Below are positions 1 through 10,973 of a DNA stretch of 64,000 nt, one piece after another; the stretch's first letter is position 1, and every line of letters starts with the position of its first letter. The notes under the pieces were generated by a model. The model worked only from the letters and a program-made list of their open reading frames with translations. It did no database searches and had not been told where the DNA came from. Origin of the DNA: Rostratula benghalensis (taxonomy: Eukaryota > Chordata > Aves > Charadriiformes > Rostratulidae); NCBI GenBank assembly GCA_013399305.1, contig VXAI01000117.1, forward strand, positions 2,554,755-2,618,754, in the 5' to 3' direction. Made by a program: the position numbers and the translations under genes.

Positions 1-142
1 AGAACAGGATGCACTGGCAACTGAGGTAATTGCTCCCATTTACACTAAAGACAAAGTTTGCTACATCTGCCAGACTGGGGAGTTCAGATCTTCAAAGCAA
101 AAGCACTTCTTTGGAAGAAGAGGACTGTTACATAAGACTTAC

Positions 143-202
143 CAGTTTCTCCAACATTTCAGAAAATATAGCTTTTCCTGCAGAGTCAAAAATAAAGAAT
201 TC
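143..202 (-). CDS. IFT27: IFT27 coding exon 4 (switch II)
   Basis: Acceptor ctctttcag|GAATTC and donor AAACTG|gtaagt. It has 60 bp and encodes residues 59-78, containing FFIFDSAGK and SEMLEKL. Confidence 0.94.
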
Positions 203-3200
203 CTGAAAGAGGAAGCAGAAAGAAGGCTCTTGCCAGGAAAAATGCATTGTAGGGAAAGGTTTTGAAAGTAAATACTGGAACTTGTAACTACTGCATTTTG
301 TTCAGTACAGCAGTGCCATGGTCCTATGGGACAAGTTCCCCACACCTGGAATACTCCAGTTCCGATAATATGAGAAAAGAAATAACTATTTTTCATGTAT
401 AACCAATAAAAGGGTTACCTCCAAGGCTGCAAGTCTGGTTTCCATCCCTACTGGAAACAGAATATGTAGAGCGGGACAGTAACTGGCATTATTTATATAA
501 AATTATACACATGGTCCACTCCTAGTGGGAGTACAGGACGTTAAGGAAAAATAACAAATAAATTCCAACCTCCACATTTCTAAGAAACATGAAGCAAAAA
601 CGAGTGCCCTAAAGGAGAGGAAAAAAAAATAAACCTAACAAAGCTGGCAACGGCTTTGGTTTAAGATGTCATGTTGGATATAAGTATGTAAAATTTACAT
701 TTTTAAGATTAAACTAACCCTAGAGTATCAGCAATTGTACACGATCAGCCTCATTTCCTTAATGCAACTTAACGGCCTTATGAGCACGCAGAACAACCTT
801 CTACCAGAATGAGACTGAAGTGAGGTTTGAGCTCTGGATGTCTCTTTCTGACCCAATTTATGTCACAGAAATACTCACCACACTATCGCTTGTCTCTGGA
901 ACTGATACAGCCTTCACCAACAGTTCTATGCCCGTTGTCTGTCAAGAAGAATCAGGAAAACAAGGATCAGAGGAGTTTTTAAGAGCCTGTCCAATTGCAT
1001 ACCAACTACGCATTGGATTGAGGCAATTCTTGTGAATCATTACAATCCCATCAAACATAGACTGCTGGGAACTCCTCAGCTCTGGTAACATACTCCCACC
1101 TACATGTCAATGCCACGTAGCTTTGCTCTGATGGGGGAAAAAGGTGGAGAAGAACATCCAGAGATTTGCTTATACACAGCTAAGAGTATTAATTGAAATC
1201 TGCAGGGCTACACTCACTATCATATTGTGGCTCTCAAGTACACCTTAGAACATTTTGCACAAACTGTGTGATCAGCTAACATATGGGACCGAGGTTATTT
1301 GTGCCTCTTCCACCTTTTATCTCATTCTGCTTTGTAGCTTGTTTGTTTGTTCTATTTCTATCCTTAACTTCTGGTTTCCATCTTTATTTCAATGAATAAA
1401 CACATTTTAGGGTGGGTTTTTTTCCCCACACTCATATTTTCCTTTTTTTACTTATATTTACTTTTATTTTTATCCTGCTTCTGATTAGTCATCACGATTG
1501 ATTCTCACACTGAAAGACTGCAAACTGTATCCTCTTCATCTGGGAACAGTTTCTGTAGATTATAATTATCTTGGGGCTATGCAGCACATCTTCATGTTTG
1601 TATAGTGATAAGCGCACTGTCCACACGCACATTTAATAGTTGGAATTAAAAGCTTTCTCCTTCAGCGATGTTTTTTCATAGAGCACTCTCTAAAGGGGGA
1701 AGCTCTCTAACACCACAAAAGCTTGTGAAAACATTGGTTCAGCAGGAATTAATCTGCATTACGTTTCAAAACCAGCGCCCACATAATAAAAAGACTTACA
1801 GTAAATGGTTTCTCTTCAGAATATAGGGTGTAAGAGAAACAAAATCATGTAAGACCCCATCTTGAATGCCTCAACTTAAAATCACAGAATCACAGACTAT
1901 CAGGGATTGGAAGGGACCTTGAAAGATCATCTAGTCCAATCCCCCTGCCACAGCAGAAACACCTAGATCAGGCCACACAGGAATGCGTCCAGACGGGTCT
2001 TGAACGTCTCCAGAGAAGGAGACTCCACAACTTCTCTGGGCAGCCCGATCAAGTGCTTCGTCACCCTCACTGTGAAGAAGTTTTTCCTCATATATAAATG
2101 GAACCTCCTGTGTTCCAGCTTGCACCCATTGCCCCTTGTCCTATCATAGGCCGTTGCTGAGATGAGCCTGGCTCCATCCTCCTGACACTCACCCTTTACA
2201 TATTTATAAACATTNNNNNNNNNNNNNNNNNNNNNNNNNNNNNNNNNNNNNNNNNNNNNNNNNNNNNNNNNNNNNNNNNNNNNNNNNNNNNNNNNNNNNN
2301 NNNNNNNNNNNNNNNNNNNNNNNNNNNNNNNNNNNNNNNNNNNNNNNNNNNNNNNNNNNNNNNNNNNNNNNNNNNNNNNNNNNNNNNNNNNNNNNNNNNN
2401 NNNNNNNNNNNNNNNNNNNNNNNNNNNNNNNNNNNNNNNNNNNNNNNNNNNNNNNNNNNNNNNNNNNNNNNNNNNNNNNNNNNNNNNNNNNNNNNNNNNN
2501 NNNNNNNNNNNNNNNNNNNNNNNNNNNNNNNNNNNNNNNNNNNNNNNNNNNNNNNNNNNAGTACAGTTCCCAACTTGTACTGGTGCCTGCAGTTGTTCTT
2601 GCCCAGATGTAGGACTCTACACTTGTCCTTGTTAAATTTCGTTAAATTTCTCTCTGCCCAAGGTTACTTAATTTATTCTAGACCTTCTTAGTATTCTCGT
2701 GCAACTTAGAAAAATGTTGGATAACAGATTGAGCCTGTTGTATGCTTACCAGTGTGTAGTTCTTCTGAAAATGAGCTCCATCATTGCGGAACAACTGGGC
2801 TAAAGCACTTTTCCCCACAGCTGGATCTCCTGCAAAACCGAAAACATTAAAGATTTTTGTTTCATCTTAGAGAATCTTATTTTCCCTCAGTTCTGTTACT
2901 GTCACGTGCCGTAAGAGCTTGGATGCTATAACTCTGAATACAGGCAAGATAACTGCCACAAGAAGCATAAAAAAAATCTAAAAGGTAATCCCCACATGAG
3001 AAAATTAATATTGGCATTATGCATACTGGTGCTGGCATCAGATTTCTGCTTCATGAACAACAGTAAAGGTCCCCCTTTTCGGGGGGGATGACTGATCACG
3101 CAAATCAGGGTGGAACTGCTCTTTGTTCTAAAATTCATATCTACCCCATAGTCTTTACCTAAACATTAATATTTCCCAGACACATTATCATGTAGAGAAA

Positions 3201-6127
3201 AATACAATGTGATAAGGGAGACTGAGCTGCATAGGCTATTTCCTCTCCTTAGATAACCCATTTCTTGAAATTCAAATCCTTATTATACACTGAGTTTAGG
3301 GAAGAGACGGGTCATTTATATACTACAAAGCTGCTTAAGCTGGTAACATTCCTCGATGAACTCTTCTTGCTGACCCTGCTAAGAGAGCAACTCTTGCTGA
3401 CTCAATGCTGCTGGTGGCTCATTAGTTGCATCCTGGGCATAACAGAAGCAAATGTCACTTGACTAGCAAGAAAGAGCCTGCTGACTCATCCCTATATGGA
3501 AGGAAAACCAAGGGGTTTCAGTTTTTGCTCTTCTAGAGCCAAGGCTTGCACAACACTTCAGGCAAACCTGGCAGCTGCCTGCTTTGGCCTGCTGTTACAA
3601 AGCTCAGTACGATCCAAAGCAACGGCAAAGAACTGCAGAATTCACATATGCCCTTATAATTCCAGGGAAAATATCAAAATCTTGCAAAATAAAGACTTAA
3701 CTTAATGTTCCCAAAGGCCTTATCCTCTCTTCACATGCCGTCTCATTGGCCTGGATAGTTCAAAGGACAGGAACCAGGAATCAAATACCTCAGTACTTCT
3801 AGCTTTACCCATCCTTTAAGGAACATTCACAACAGCCAGGCCTAGAACAGAAGTCTTTTACATTAACATTTACAGTGTTAAAAAATAAACCCAGAAAATG
3901 GTATATTTTGAGCCTATTATAGCTTCCTAGATGGTGTTTTGGAGGAAATTGGTAAAGCTATCTGCTCACATAATATTATAGAGGATGGGCGTTTTGGATA
4001 GTGACAATTGCTCCTAGATGCATTAACCAAATGTAGTTCTTGTTTAAACATTTTTTAGCATGCTTGCTTACTTTGAGCTGAGTTGGACTCATAATATTTA
4101 GACAGGAAAATCTGGTAAGTCAGCTTGTTTGTTCCCTGATCAGTTCAAGCTCGTGCGGAAGACAACATTCTGTTCTGAGTGGAAGCTATTCTGTATTTCA
4201 ATAGACAATTAGATCTGTCTTTGTAAAATGAGATAGAGATGCATTCATTGCTCCAAACTGCACATGCATCACCCCATGCAAATTCTTAACTAATGTGTTG
4301 CCTTTCTTCAATTTGACAGGCTCAGTTGTTCTTTCCCTCTTCTTATTCTTTGCCATTCTCTTAGCCCATTACATCACTACACTGTCTCAAAATAAGTTTC
4401 CTTGCCCTTTTCATTTAGTTTGGTATCATCTGCCAGTACTGCATCCCACAGTACTTATTCCATCCCTATTTCTGTTATTCTGCCAGAATCTGTAGTGGAT
4501 CTAAAATGCCTGCTACTGCTGCCAACTGCGTTTCTACAATGAAAACCTTCTGGTGGTGTTTCCATAGTAAGTTCAAACAACAATATCTTTTACTGTGTGC
4601 CCGTAAATTACCCTTGAAAGAACATAGGAATCACTTTCTATTGTCAAGTTAATAGTCTCTCTTTTGCTAAAAAAGCCTTTTCCCCCTGTTGTTCTCTTTG
4701 ACCTTGGTGCAGCTCTATTCTTCATAACCATTTCCTTAGGTACACAAGAGTTCCCCGTTCCATCTCTGATCTATTTGCTCCTACCTATGTAATTGCTTTT
4801 TCTTGTTCCCTTTAGGTTGTTGTGGTTACTCATCTCTTATGTCTCTTTCACTATATTGGTCTCTTCAGCAAAAGAGAAATTATTTTGCCTGGCCTGCTTC
4901 ATCAACCTATTATTTTTAATAACACACGGATATTATTGTAGTACTTAGGAGCACTACATATGGGACAGGTCCTTCCTGTTGTTTGTGTTGTGAACAGAAT
5001 TGAAAAAGCAGCTCCAGACCCGCTTAGCATTAAGCACGTAACTGGGTCATCCAAAGAAAACCCATGGAATTGGCCTTGGTAATGTTAAACAAAACTTGAA
5101 AGACTTAAGCAAAGCCTATGTATTGGGACCTGGAAACTTTCAAATTGGAAATGATGTCTAAGTTTCAAATCTAGAAGACGGGCATGATGCCCATGCTCTC
5201 CACAATAGCAATCAACTGAGGCATGAGGAAGATTAAATCTTTTGAATTTACCAACAATCACACCTAGCTTTGTGCAAGTTGACAGCTGTTTCTCAAGGCC
5301 AAAAAAACCCGCAAACCTTTTATTCTGGAGGAAAAAAAAAAAAGGGTTTGGAGCAAAGAGATGAACTTTGGAATTATCTGCACACAAAGGTTTTACAGAT
5401 TCGTGCTTCTGGCTGAGGCTGCATAGAGTTTCAATGTAAAGAGAGGAGAAAAAAAGAAAGTTTTCTTCCTGCAGTGTTAAACAGTCGGCTGCACTTACTT
5501 TCAACACCTCCTTAAGCCATCCTGACTAAATAAATAAGTGTTTTTCAAAACACCTTTTTTTCAGGTTAATCTCCAGTGTGTTTGGGGGAAAAGACGCTTC
5601 TGTGGAGTGCAACATGCTTCATATTTCAACTCTTTGCTAAGGCTCTACCTTTCCTTTACACGGCCAGAATCATTCTGCCATGATTTTTTTTTCCTCCAGC
5701 ACAAAAGGAGTATGAGGCAGGACTCGGGCTGTCTACTCTGCTCCCTTCACACTTTGCCCGCTTTCAGCCCACCTTTCCACAGGGTAGAAACACTCTTCGT
5801 AAAAAATGTCTGTCTTTTTTTTATTTTCTTTTCCACCGCTCCTTTCTCGAGGGAGCTGAGCTCCTCACCACCTCTCTCCTGTCACCGCTTTCCCCACCTC
5901 TTCGCCGTCGGGGCGACTCCCTCGACGAGGTGTTGAGAGAAGCCATAGGGCCTCCCGGCGCGGCCCGCCACCACTCGCCTCACCGAGGGGGACTGGGCGG
6001 CCCGGCCGCCACCCCGGCCTCGCCCCACCCCACGGAGCCGCTCTAGGCCCCTACCGCCAGCGGGGCGGATGGGACCGGACGGACTGGACTCACCTGCCAG
6101 GAGGCACTTAGCAGCGAGCTTCACCAT
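143..6127 (-). CDS. IFT27: IFT27 (Rab-like small GTPase of the IFT-B complex), partial: first four coding exons
   Basis: Joined minus-strand exons 6127-6094, 2829-2750, 938-879 and 202-143 give 78 residues, the N-terminal part of a protein that is about 186 residues in human; the remaining exons lie off the left edge. Seen: start [13 protein letters not shown]-loop GDPAVGKS at residues 12-19, then [14 protein letters not shown], then the switch-II motif DSAGK at 64-68. All exon borders are GT-AG and the reading phases agree. IFT27 is known to pair with IFT25 in IFT-B and to be needed for BBSome and Hedgehog traffic in cilia. As in the family, switch II has Lys where Rabs have the catalytic Gln. 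The start at 6127 matches the conserved N-terminus and has A at -3 and G at +4. The frame is open upstream to an ATG at 6319. No break is seen within the visible part. Confidence 0.95.
203..878 (-). other. IFT27 intron 3
   Basis: AT-rich sequence between exons 3 and 4. No repeat or further exon was recognised. Confidence 0.85.
879..938 (-). CDS. IFT27: IFT27 coding exon 3
   Basis: Acceptor ttgacag|ACAACG and donor AGTGTG|gtgagt. It has 60 bp in phase 0 and encodes residues 39-58 ([20 protein letters not shown]), which aligns with the human TTGMDLVVKTV region. It is too short to stand out as an open frame. Confidence 0.92.
1881..2690 (-). mobile_element. CR1 LINE fragment, 3' end at left, spanning the assembly gap
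   Basis: The left flank has the typical reversed CR1 tail (tcacagaatcacagac, ggaagggaccttgaaagatc) followed by the reversed ORF2 C-terminal region. Sequence right of the N run (tgtactggtgcctgcag and onward to about 2690) continues a more upstream part of the CR1 ORF2 in the same orientation. The gap therefore probably falls inside one element. CR1 is the dominant LINE of birds. The copy is 5'-truncated and non-coding. Confidence 0.88.
2215..2559. other. Assembly gap (345 N)
   Basis: A run of N inside the CR1 element. No sequence can be interpreted here. Confidence 1.
2750..2829 (-). CDS. IFT27: IFT27 coding exon 2 (P-loop)
   Basis: Acceptor ttttgcag|GAGATCC and donor ACACTG|gtaagc. The exon is 80 bp: it completes Gly12 and encodes residues 13-38, including most of the GDPAVGKS nucleotide-binding loop and the NYTL that precedes switch I. 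Confidence 0.95.
2830..6093 (-). other. IFT27 intron 1
   Basis: 3.3 kb between the start exon and the P-loop exon. The open frames here, such as 5085-5507, match nothing I recognise and look accidental. GC content rises sharply from about 5.85 kb toward the promoter. Confidence 0.8.
6094..6127 (-). CDS. IFT27: IFT27 coding exon 1
   Basis: Encodes residues 1-11 plus the first base of Gly12. The donor on the minus strand reads CTGGCAG|gtgagt. Confidence 0.93.
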
Positions 6128-6223
6128 CGTCCCGACCCGGGAAAAGCGGCGGCAGGCCTGGAGGGCAGCAGCGGCTGCTGCCGCTGCCACTGCCGCCGCC
6201 ACCACCACCGCGCTTCGCGGCGG

Positions 6224-6252
6224 CCTTAGCAACAGCGCGGCCCTAGCAACCG
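6224..6252 (-). promoter_or_regulatory. Two tandem RFX/X-box half-sites
   Basis: ccttagcaacag (6224-6235) and ccctagcaaccg (6241-6252) match the RFX half-site CCTAGCAAC and sit 17 bp apart in the same orientation, about 100-125 bp upstream of the IFT27 start codon. RFX factors are known regulators of cilium genes; binding here is inferred. Confidence 0.55.
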
Positions 6253-6337
6253 AAAGCCCCGCCTCCTTCAGGAGGCCACAACCCGCCCAGCTCGGTTGGC
6301 TGAGAGCTCTGCTCATCAATGCTAATCCGGAGTTGTT

Positions 6338-6342
6338 ATTGG
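6338..6342 (-). promoter_or_regulatory. Inverted CCAAT box upstream of IFT27
   Basis: Plus-strand attgg is CCAAT on the IFT27 strand, about 210 bp upstream of the start codon. A second one lies at 6502-6506. Confidence 0.4.
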
Positions 6343-6639
6343 CTTTCTTGACTTTGCCCTCCCACCAAGCGTCCTGTCAGTCAAACCCTTCTGGGCGCTA
6401 AGGCCGGGTAGCTCGCTCAGCTGACGGCGCCGTGGTGGTACGGGGACAAAGAGAGTAGTTTCTGCCCGGCAACTAAGTACGTTCTCAGGAGGCGGTTTGT
6501 TATTGGGTAGAACACGGGGGACCGTACCACAGAGCGGAAATTAACCCCCGGGAGACTTGGCAGAAAATAATAAAGATGCGGACCAAGAGCTATGTAATAG
6601 GGGCGCGGCAGCACCAAGGGGGAAAAAGACAAGTGAGGG

Positions 6640-7030
6640 AAGGAGAGAAGCCTCCGTGTGCTGCCTACGATCCCAAGAAATGGGATCTTCCGTGCGCATG
6701 CGCCCTCACCCCGCCGCCTGACGGCGGGGCTTTCTGCGCATGCGCGCTACCGGCTCGCCCGCTCTGGGGAGCTATTTCACCCGCACCCCTCACCGTCCTA
6801 TGTTCGGCGGGAGCGCGCATGGCTTAACGGTCGGGTGTGAGTTAGGGCGCCGTTAGTGGCGGGTGGAGTGTCTGTTGTGCGGGGTGAGGAGAGGGGCAAG
6901 AGCCCACCCGAGGAGAGGGTGTTTTGTCTCCTGTTATCTGCTGCGGGAGCCCCGTGGTTCGCCTCACTGCGCTCTGGGTGCGCAGGGCTGGAGTCAGAGC
7001 TGCACCGGGCTTTGCTCTTGGCTGCAGGTG
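6640..7030. promoter_or_regulatory. Second CpG-rich block with paired NRF1-type sites
   Basis: A second CpG-dense stretch about 500 bp upstream of IFT27. It contains two copies of the NRF1-type palindrome TGCGCATGCGC at 6693-6703 and 6735-6745, with a GC hairpin between them. It could be an upstream part of the IFT27 promoter or the start of a divergent plus-strand non-coding transcript. No recognisable protein begins here. Confidence 0.5.
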
Positions 7031-7388
7031 TTTATATTCGGTCCCAAACGTGATGAATTTCACAGTGGTGCTTGGGTCAACGTGCTTCAAATGACCAGTT
7101 TATGAGGCTTGTGTGTCCACTGTGGAAGTTCAGGAATGTTTTGTGTCAACCTGGGCCAACGTTTTGTCTGTTACTTTTTTCTTCCAATTCACGTTTGTTA
7201 GAATCATACAATCTTGCTGATTTTTTTTTTCTTGCTTTTGACTGTTACTGTTCTTCTGCAGAGAGCTCTCACCAATTTCTTAGCAGCTTTCTTTTTAGTA
7301 TCTCAGAACTTTGTTCCTTTTTTCCCTCTTAATTTTGTAGTCTTTCACACTGTAGGAGGTTGGTCTCTCTGACCTCTGCTCTGAGGCC
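7031..7388. other. Intergenic, no recognised feature
   Basis: T-rich transition between the CpG block and a CR1 element. The open frames overlapping it are not recognisable. Confidence 0.6.
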
Positions 7389-7784
7389 AGGCTGAGGCAA
7401 CTGGGGTTGTTCAGTCTGGAGAAGAGGAGGCTCCGGGGAGACCTAATAGCAGCCTTCCAGTACCTGAAAGGGGCCTACAGGAAAGCTGGGGAGAGACTAT
7501 TTACAAAGGTCTGTAGTGACAGGATGAGGGGCAATGGGTTTAAACTGAAGAAAAGCAGATTTAGATTGGATATTATGAATAAGTTCTTTACCATGAAGGT
7601 AGTGGAGCACTGCAACGAGTTGCCCAGGGAGGTGGTCGAGGCCCCTTCCTGGAGATGTTCAAGGGGAGGCTTGGTGAGGCCCTGGGCAGCCTGGTCTAGT
7701 TGGGGGTGTCCTTGCTGACTGCGGGGGGGGGGGTTGGACTAGATAACCTTTGAAGGTCCCTTACAGCCCAGATGATTCTATGAA
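7389..7784 (+). mobile_element. CR1 LINE, 3' end, plus orientation
   Basis: Translates near the left end as [20 protein letters not shown], the conserved C-terminal stretch of the CR1 reverse transcriptase ORF. It continues through the 3' UTR to the terminal gattctatgaa. An insertion of extra G (7724-7733) lies in the usual G-rich tract near the 3' end. The copy is 5'-truncated and relatively little diverged. Confidence 0.93.
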
Positions 7785-10700
7785 TTACTTGCTTTTCTCC
7801 TTTTTCAAATATTTTTACTAAAATCTCCCTTGACTACACTTAAACTATTTATATGCCCTATTCTTAATCTTTAAACTGATCTTGTGTCTTCTTTAAGCAG
7901 TCCAAGTCAAACTTAGTGGGTTTGGGTTAAAGCTGAAAAAGCTGACTGTGAAGCTTCCTTGTTTTCTCCCTCATTCCGATCTCTGAAAGCTCTTACGCTG
8001 TTAGAACGCATGTCATTAATAAAAAGAGTACTTTTTCCAGGTTATAAACTTTGCTTGTCTGCTCTTTAGGTGGTTTACTGTGGAGCACCGAATTTGCTTA
8101 CTATAAAAGCAGTAACTAAGCTTGTGAAGAAGAGAATAATCAATAATGCATCTATATTTGGGTTATAAGAGTGGATGTTCCAAGATTAGAATTGGTTGAA
8201 AACAAATTCTTTCCAAGATTTTTTTTTTAACCTCAAGGTAATCCGTGCTTAGAAAGCGGGGGGGGGGGGGGGGGGGGTGTGTTGTCTTTTTTGGTATGAC
8301 CCATTTTACATGTTTGGCACTGTGGCATATTTGCCAAGTGTCCAGGCAGGCAAGAAAATAATATAAAAGTAATAAGTACCTATAGCAAACCCAAAGTAGT
8401 CTTTTACATATATGTAGAAAACATTATTTCTGTGATAAAATCATTAAAGGGACTTCTCTAGTCTGAGTGGGCAGAGACTTTAATTGTACATGATGAGTGT
8501 AGCAAAGGATAGTGATGGAGTCACTGCTAGGTGTTCCTTTAAAAAGGAAAAGAAAAATTAATCCCAGGTCTCATTGTTGCTTTCACCGTTTCCTCTTCCA
8601 TTCCTGAATCCTCTGTCACATAAAACGAGTTTGTGGTTATTGATGTTCTCCATCACTTATGTCTAAATGGCTTACCTTCTTTTTCATCTTTTCTGCCTTC
8701 TGCTCCATCCTCCAAGAAATTAACTTGTCTCTGTGTTGTTCCATTTTTGCAGTCTTTGCATTATCCTTTGCTGTCTATTTGTAATACTGTCCCAGTTTAC
8801 TGACAGGTCTGTATGTGAAGGCTTTGAGGCTCCATTATGATGTACTTGAGATTTATTGATCGTGCCTGTAATGTAGTGGTATCCATCAGCATTTACTGAG
8901 GTCTCAAACATCTCTACCATTTTACACTGGGCTCAGCGTAATAGAAGGTATAGATTATGTTGGAAGTGAGTTTTCATTGTTATTGAAAAAATCTGCTTGG
9001 AATCTGTCTGTGTCCTATTTGCTACTTTCCTATTAACATCATGGTCCTTTATCCCATTCCCTCATTTCCTGCTTAACTCTACATGCACTTGCACAGAGAG
9101 CTTTAAATTGACTTGTGTCCTATCTATTTCTGCTGTCTTTTGCCACACGCTTCCCCCCTCCCCAGTCTCAATCTTTTCCTCTGCCTGACTTCTCACAGGT
9201 AAAAGTTGTTCCCTTACTGGCACTGACAGTGATAGATTAAGGATGGAATTACTTATCTGCACCTTGTAATCCAAGCCGAATTGCAGTCTGCTGCTAGCAG
9301 TCCACAGGGGTTGCTGCTGAATAAATTGGAATACTGGTAGCTGTGCTCACTGAAGCTTCTCTCATCTTGAATATGTGAGAGAGAGAGAGAAGGAAGAGAA
9401 ACCCCGTGGATTTAAAATAAACAAACACCCAGCAACAACAGAGGATGATGCTCTTACCCTAGAGAAGCCTTTATTAGGTTAAATCCTGTATTTAGCAGCT
9501 AAGGAGAAATAGAGTGCTGGTTTTATTCACACATTTAATTTCTTCCTCAAATAAAGCAAGATTCCTGTGAGTGGGAAGTGCCCTTTTTCTAATGTGAGCA
9601 GGGTAAGTTGCCCTGACAGCCACAGGATCCTGAAATTTGAAGTCACATTCCTTCAGGCAATGGTCACAAAACGGCAGATAAAATGCACGTGTGTCTATGT
9701 GTGGTTTGCATTTAGTCGGGCTACAGAAGGCAGCGATGGTGGAACGGCAGCTCCAGTAGGAGCGACAAGGAATTTCAGAGGCAAGGTAAGGCTTTACAAT
9801 GAGGATTAAACTGAGGGCATGCAGCCTTTTAGATTGATGCATGGCTTGCATTTCAGATTCTGTCAGGTGCTGCGCGGGTCACTTCATTGTAACTTTCACA
9901 ACATATACTTGTTAAAAAGTGATTTTTGTGAGGTAGAATTCACTAATATTCCTAGCACTTGTTTTTATAGTTACTCATGTGTAGATGCCAACGTTCTGGA
10001 TATGTCCTGAGTTGAGCAGGTTACAACCTGTGACTTGAACTTGCTGCCAAATAAAAGCTACTGAAGAAGTAATGAAACTTTCTTTGGAGCAAGAAATGCT
10101 TCTCAGGAGGGCATTAATGTTGAGGAAAGGAATTAGTAGATCTTTCTGTAAGAAATATCTTCAAGCTATTCAGCAGTTCTTTTTTAAATCCTATGTTACT
10201 AAAAGGAGAGTGTGACAAAGCAACATCAGAAATATCTTGCAAAGGGATGAATATTCTGAGTTCATGCAGCTTCTTTTAAAATCTGTATGGAGTCTTACAG
10301 AACTGACTATGAGTTTTTACTGATATGTCTAGAGAGCTTTGAAAACCGCAAGAACAGATGTGTAAATTTTATTGTAGATTTCTGTTCTTTACACTTTCCC
10401 CAAGTAGTAGAGTAAATAGAAACCTCATCTATTTTGAGGGCATTTTGGCATTCCCCAAAACTGCATTTTGTTTCTCTGCAGAGTGGAGCTATTAGCATAA
10501 AAGTATGAATTTGGATGCTTTCTATATCACTGTTGGTAATGGCATTATAGTTCCAGGTCTTCAGATTTTACTCTTTTGTGGTAGGGACTGAGACACAGAT
10601 GTGAAGGCTTTTTGGCTGAGACTCAGTGCACTGAAATGTAAGATGATTATGAAATGGTTGAATCAGCCAAAGGAATTGTTGGCAGTTGCAACTGCACTGC

Positions 10701-10973
10701 TGACTGATCTGGCATATCTGTCATTTGGTTTTCTGACCTACTACGTTGGGAAAGTGGAAGTTAGAAATGAATGGCAGTTGTGGCATCAATGAAAACTGGT
10801 AAACTGTTGGAGGTAGTGTAGGTTCCTCTCCAAGGCTGTAAACTTGATTCAAGTATGCGTATTGTAACTGTTAGGTCCTTTCTTCTTGTGAATATGGCAC
10901 GAGAGTCAGATTGCTCAAGGATGCATTCAAATCCACAACAATAAAAATAAGGAGAATTTCTGAGGAGTAAAAC
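7785..10973. other. Intergenic region with no gene recognised
   Basis: AT-rich. Contains a 20-base G run (8258-8277) and a short (GA)n near 9375. The small open frames are not recognisable. Confidence 0.6.
8258..8277. repeat. Poly-G tract (20 G)
   Basis: Uninterrupted run of 20 G in otherwise AT-rich DNA. It may be a genuine homopolymer or a length artefact of assembly. Confidence 0.95.

Larger units (their letters stand above)
939..2749 (-). other. IFT27 intron 2
   Basis: Holds a minus-strand CR1 (about 1881-2690) that is interrupted by an assembly gap. Nothing else was recognised. Confidence 0.85.
5850..6420 (-). promoter_or_regulatory. IFT27: CpG-rich promoter and 5'UTR region of IFT27
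   Basis: CpG density is high around the IFT27 start codon, with GCC/GGC runs at about 6176-6210. Upstream on the minus strand lie two RFX-type half-sites (6224-6252) and an inverted CCAAT box (6338-6342). No TATA box is evident. This fits a broad housekeeping or ciliary promoter; the exact start of transcription cannot be read. Confidence 0.75.

Noticed and set aside
1500..1570. Apparent IFT27-like [10 protein letters not shown] on the minus strand
   Set aside because: No flanking acceptor or donor in the right phase; the true exon 3 was found at 879-938 and joins in frame to its neighbours.
7407..7718. 103-codon plus-strand frame
   Set aside because: It is the decayed C-terminus of the CR1 reverse transcriptase ORF, not a host gene.
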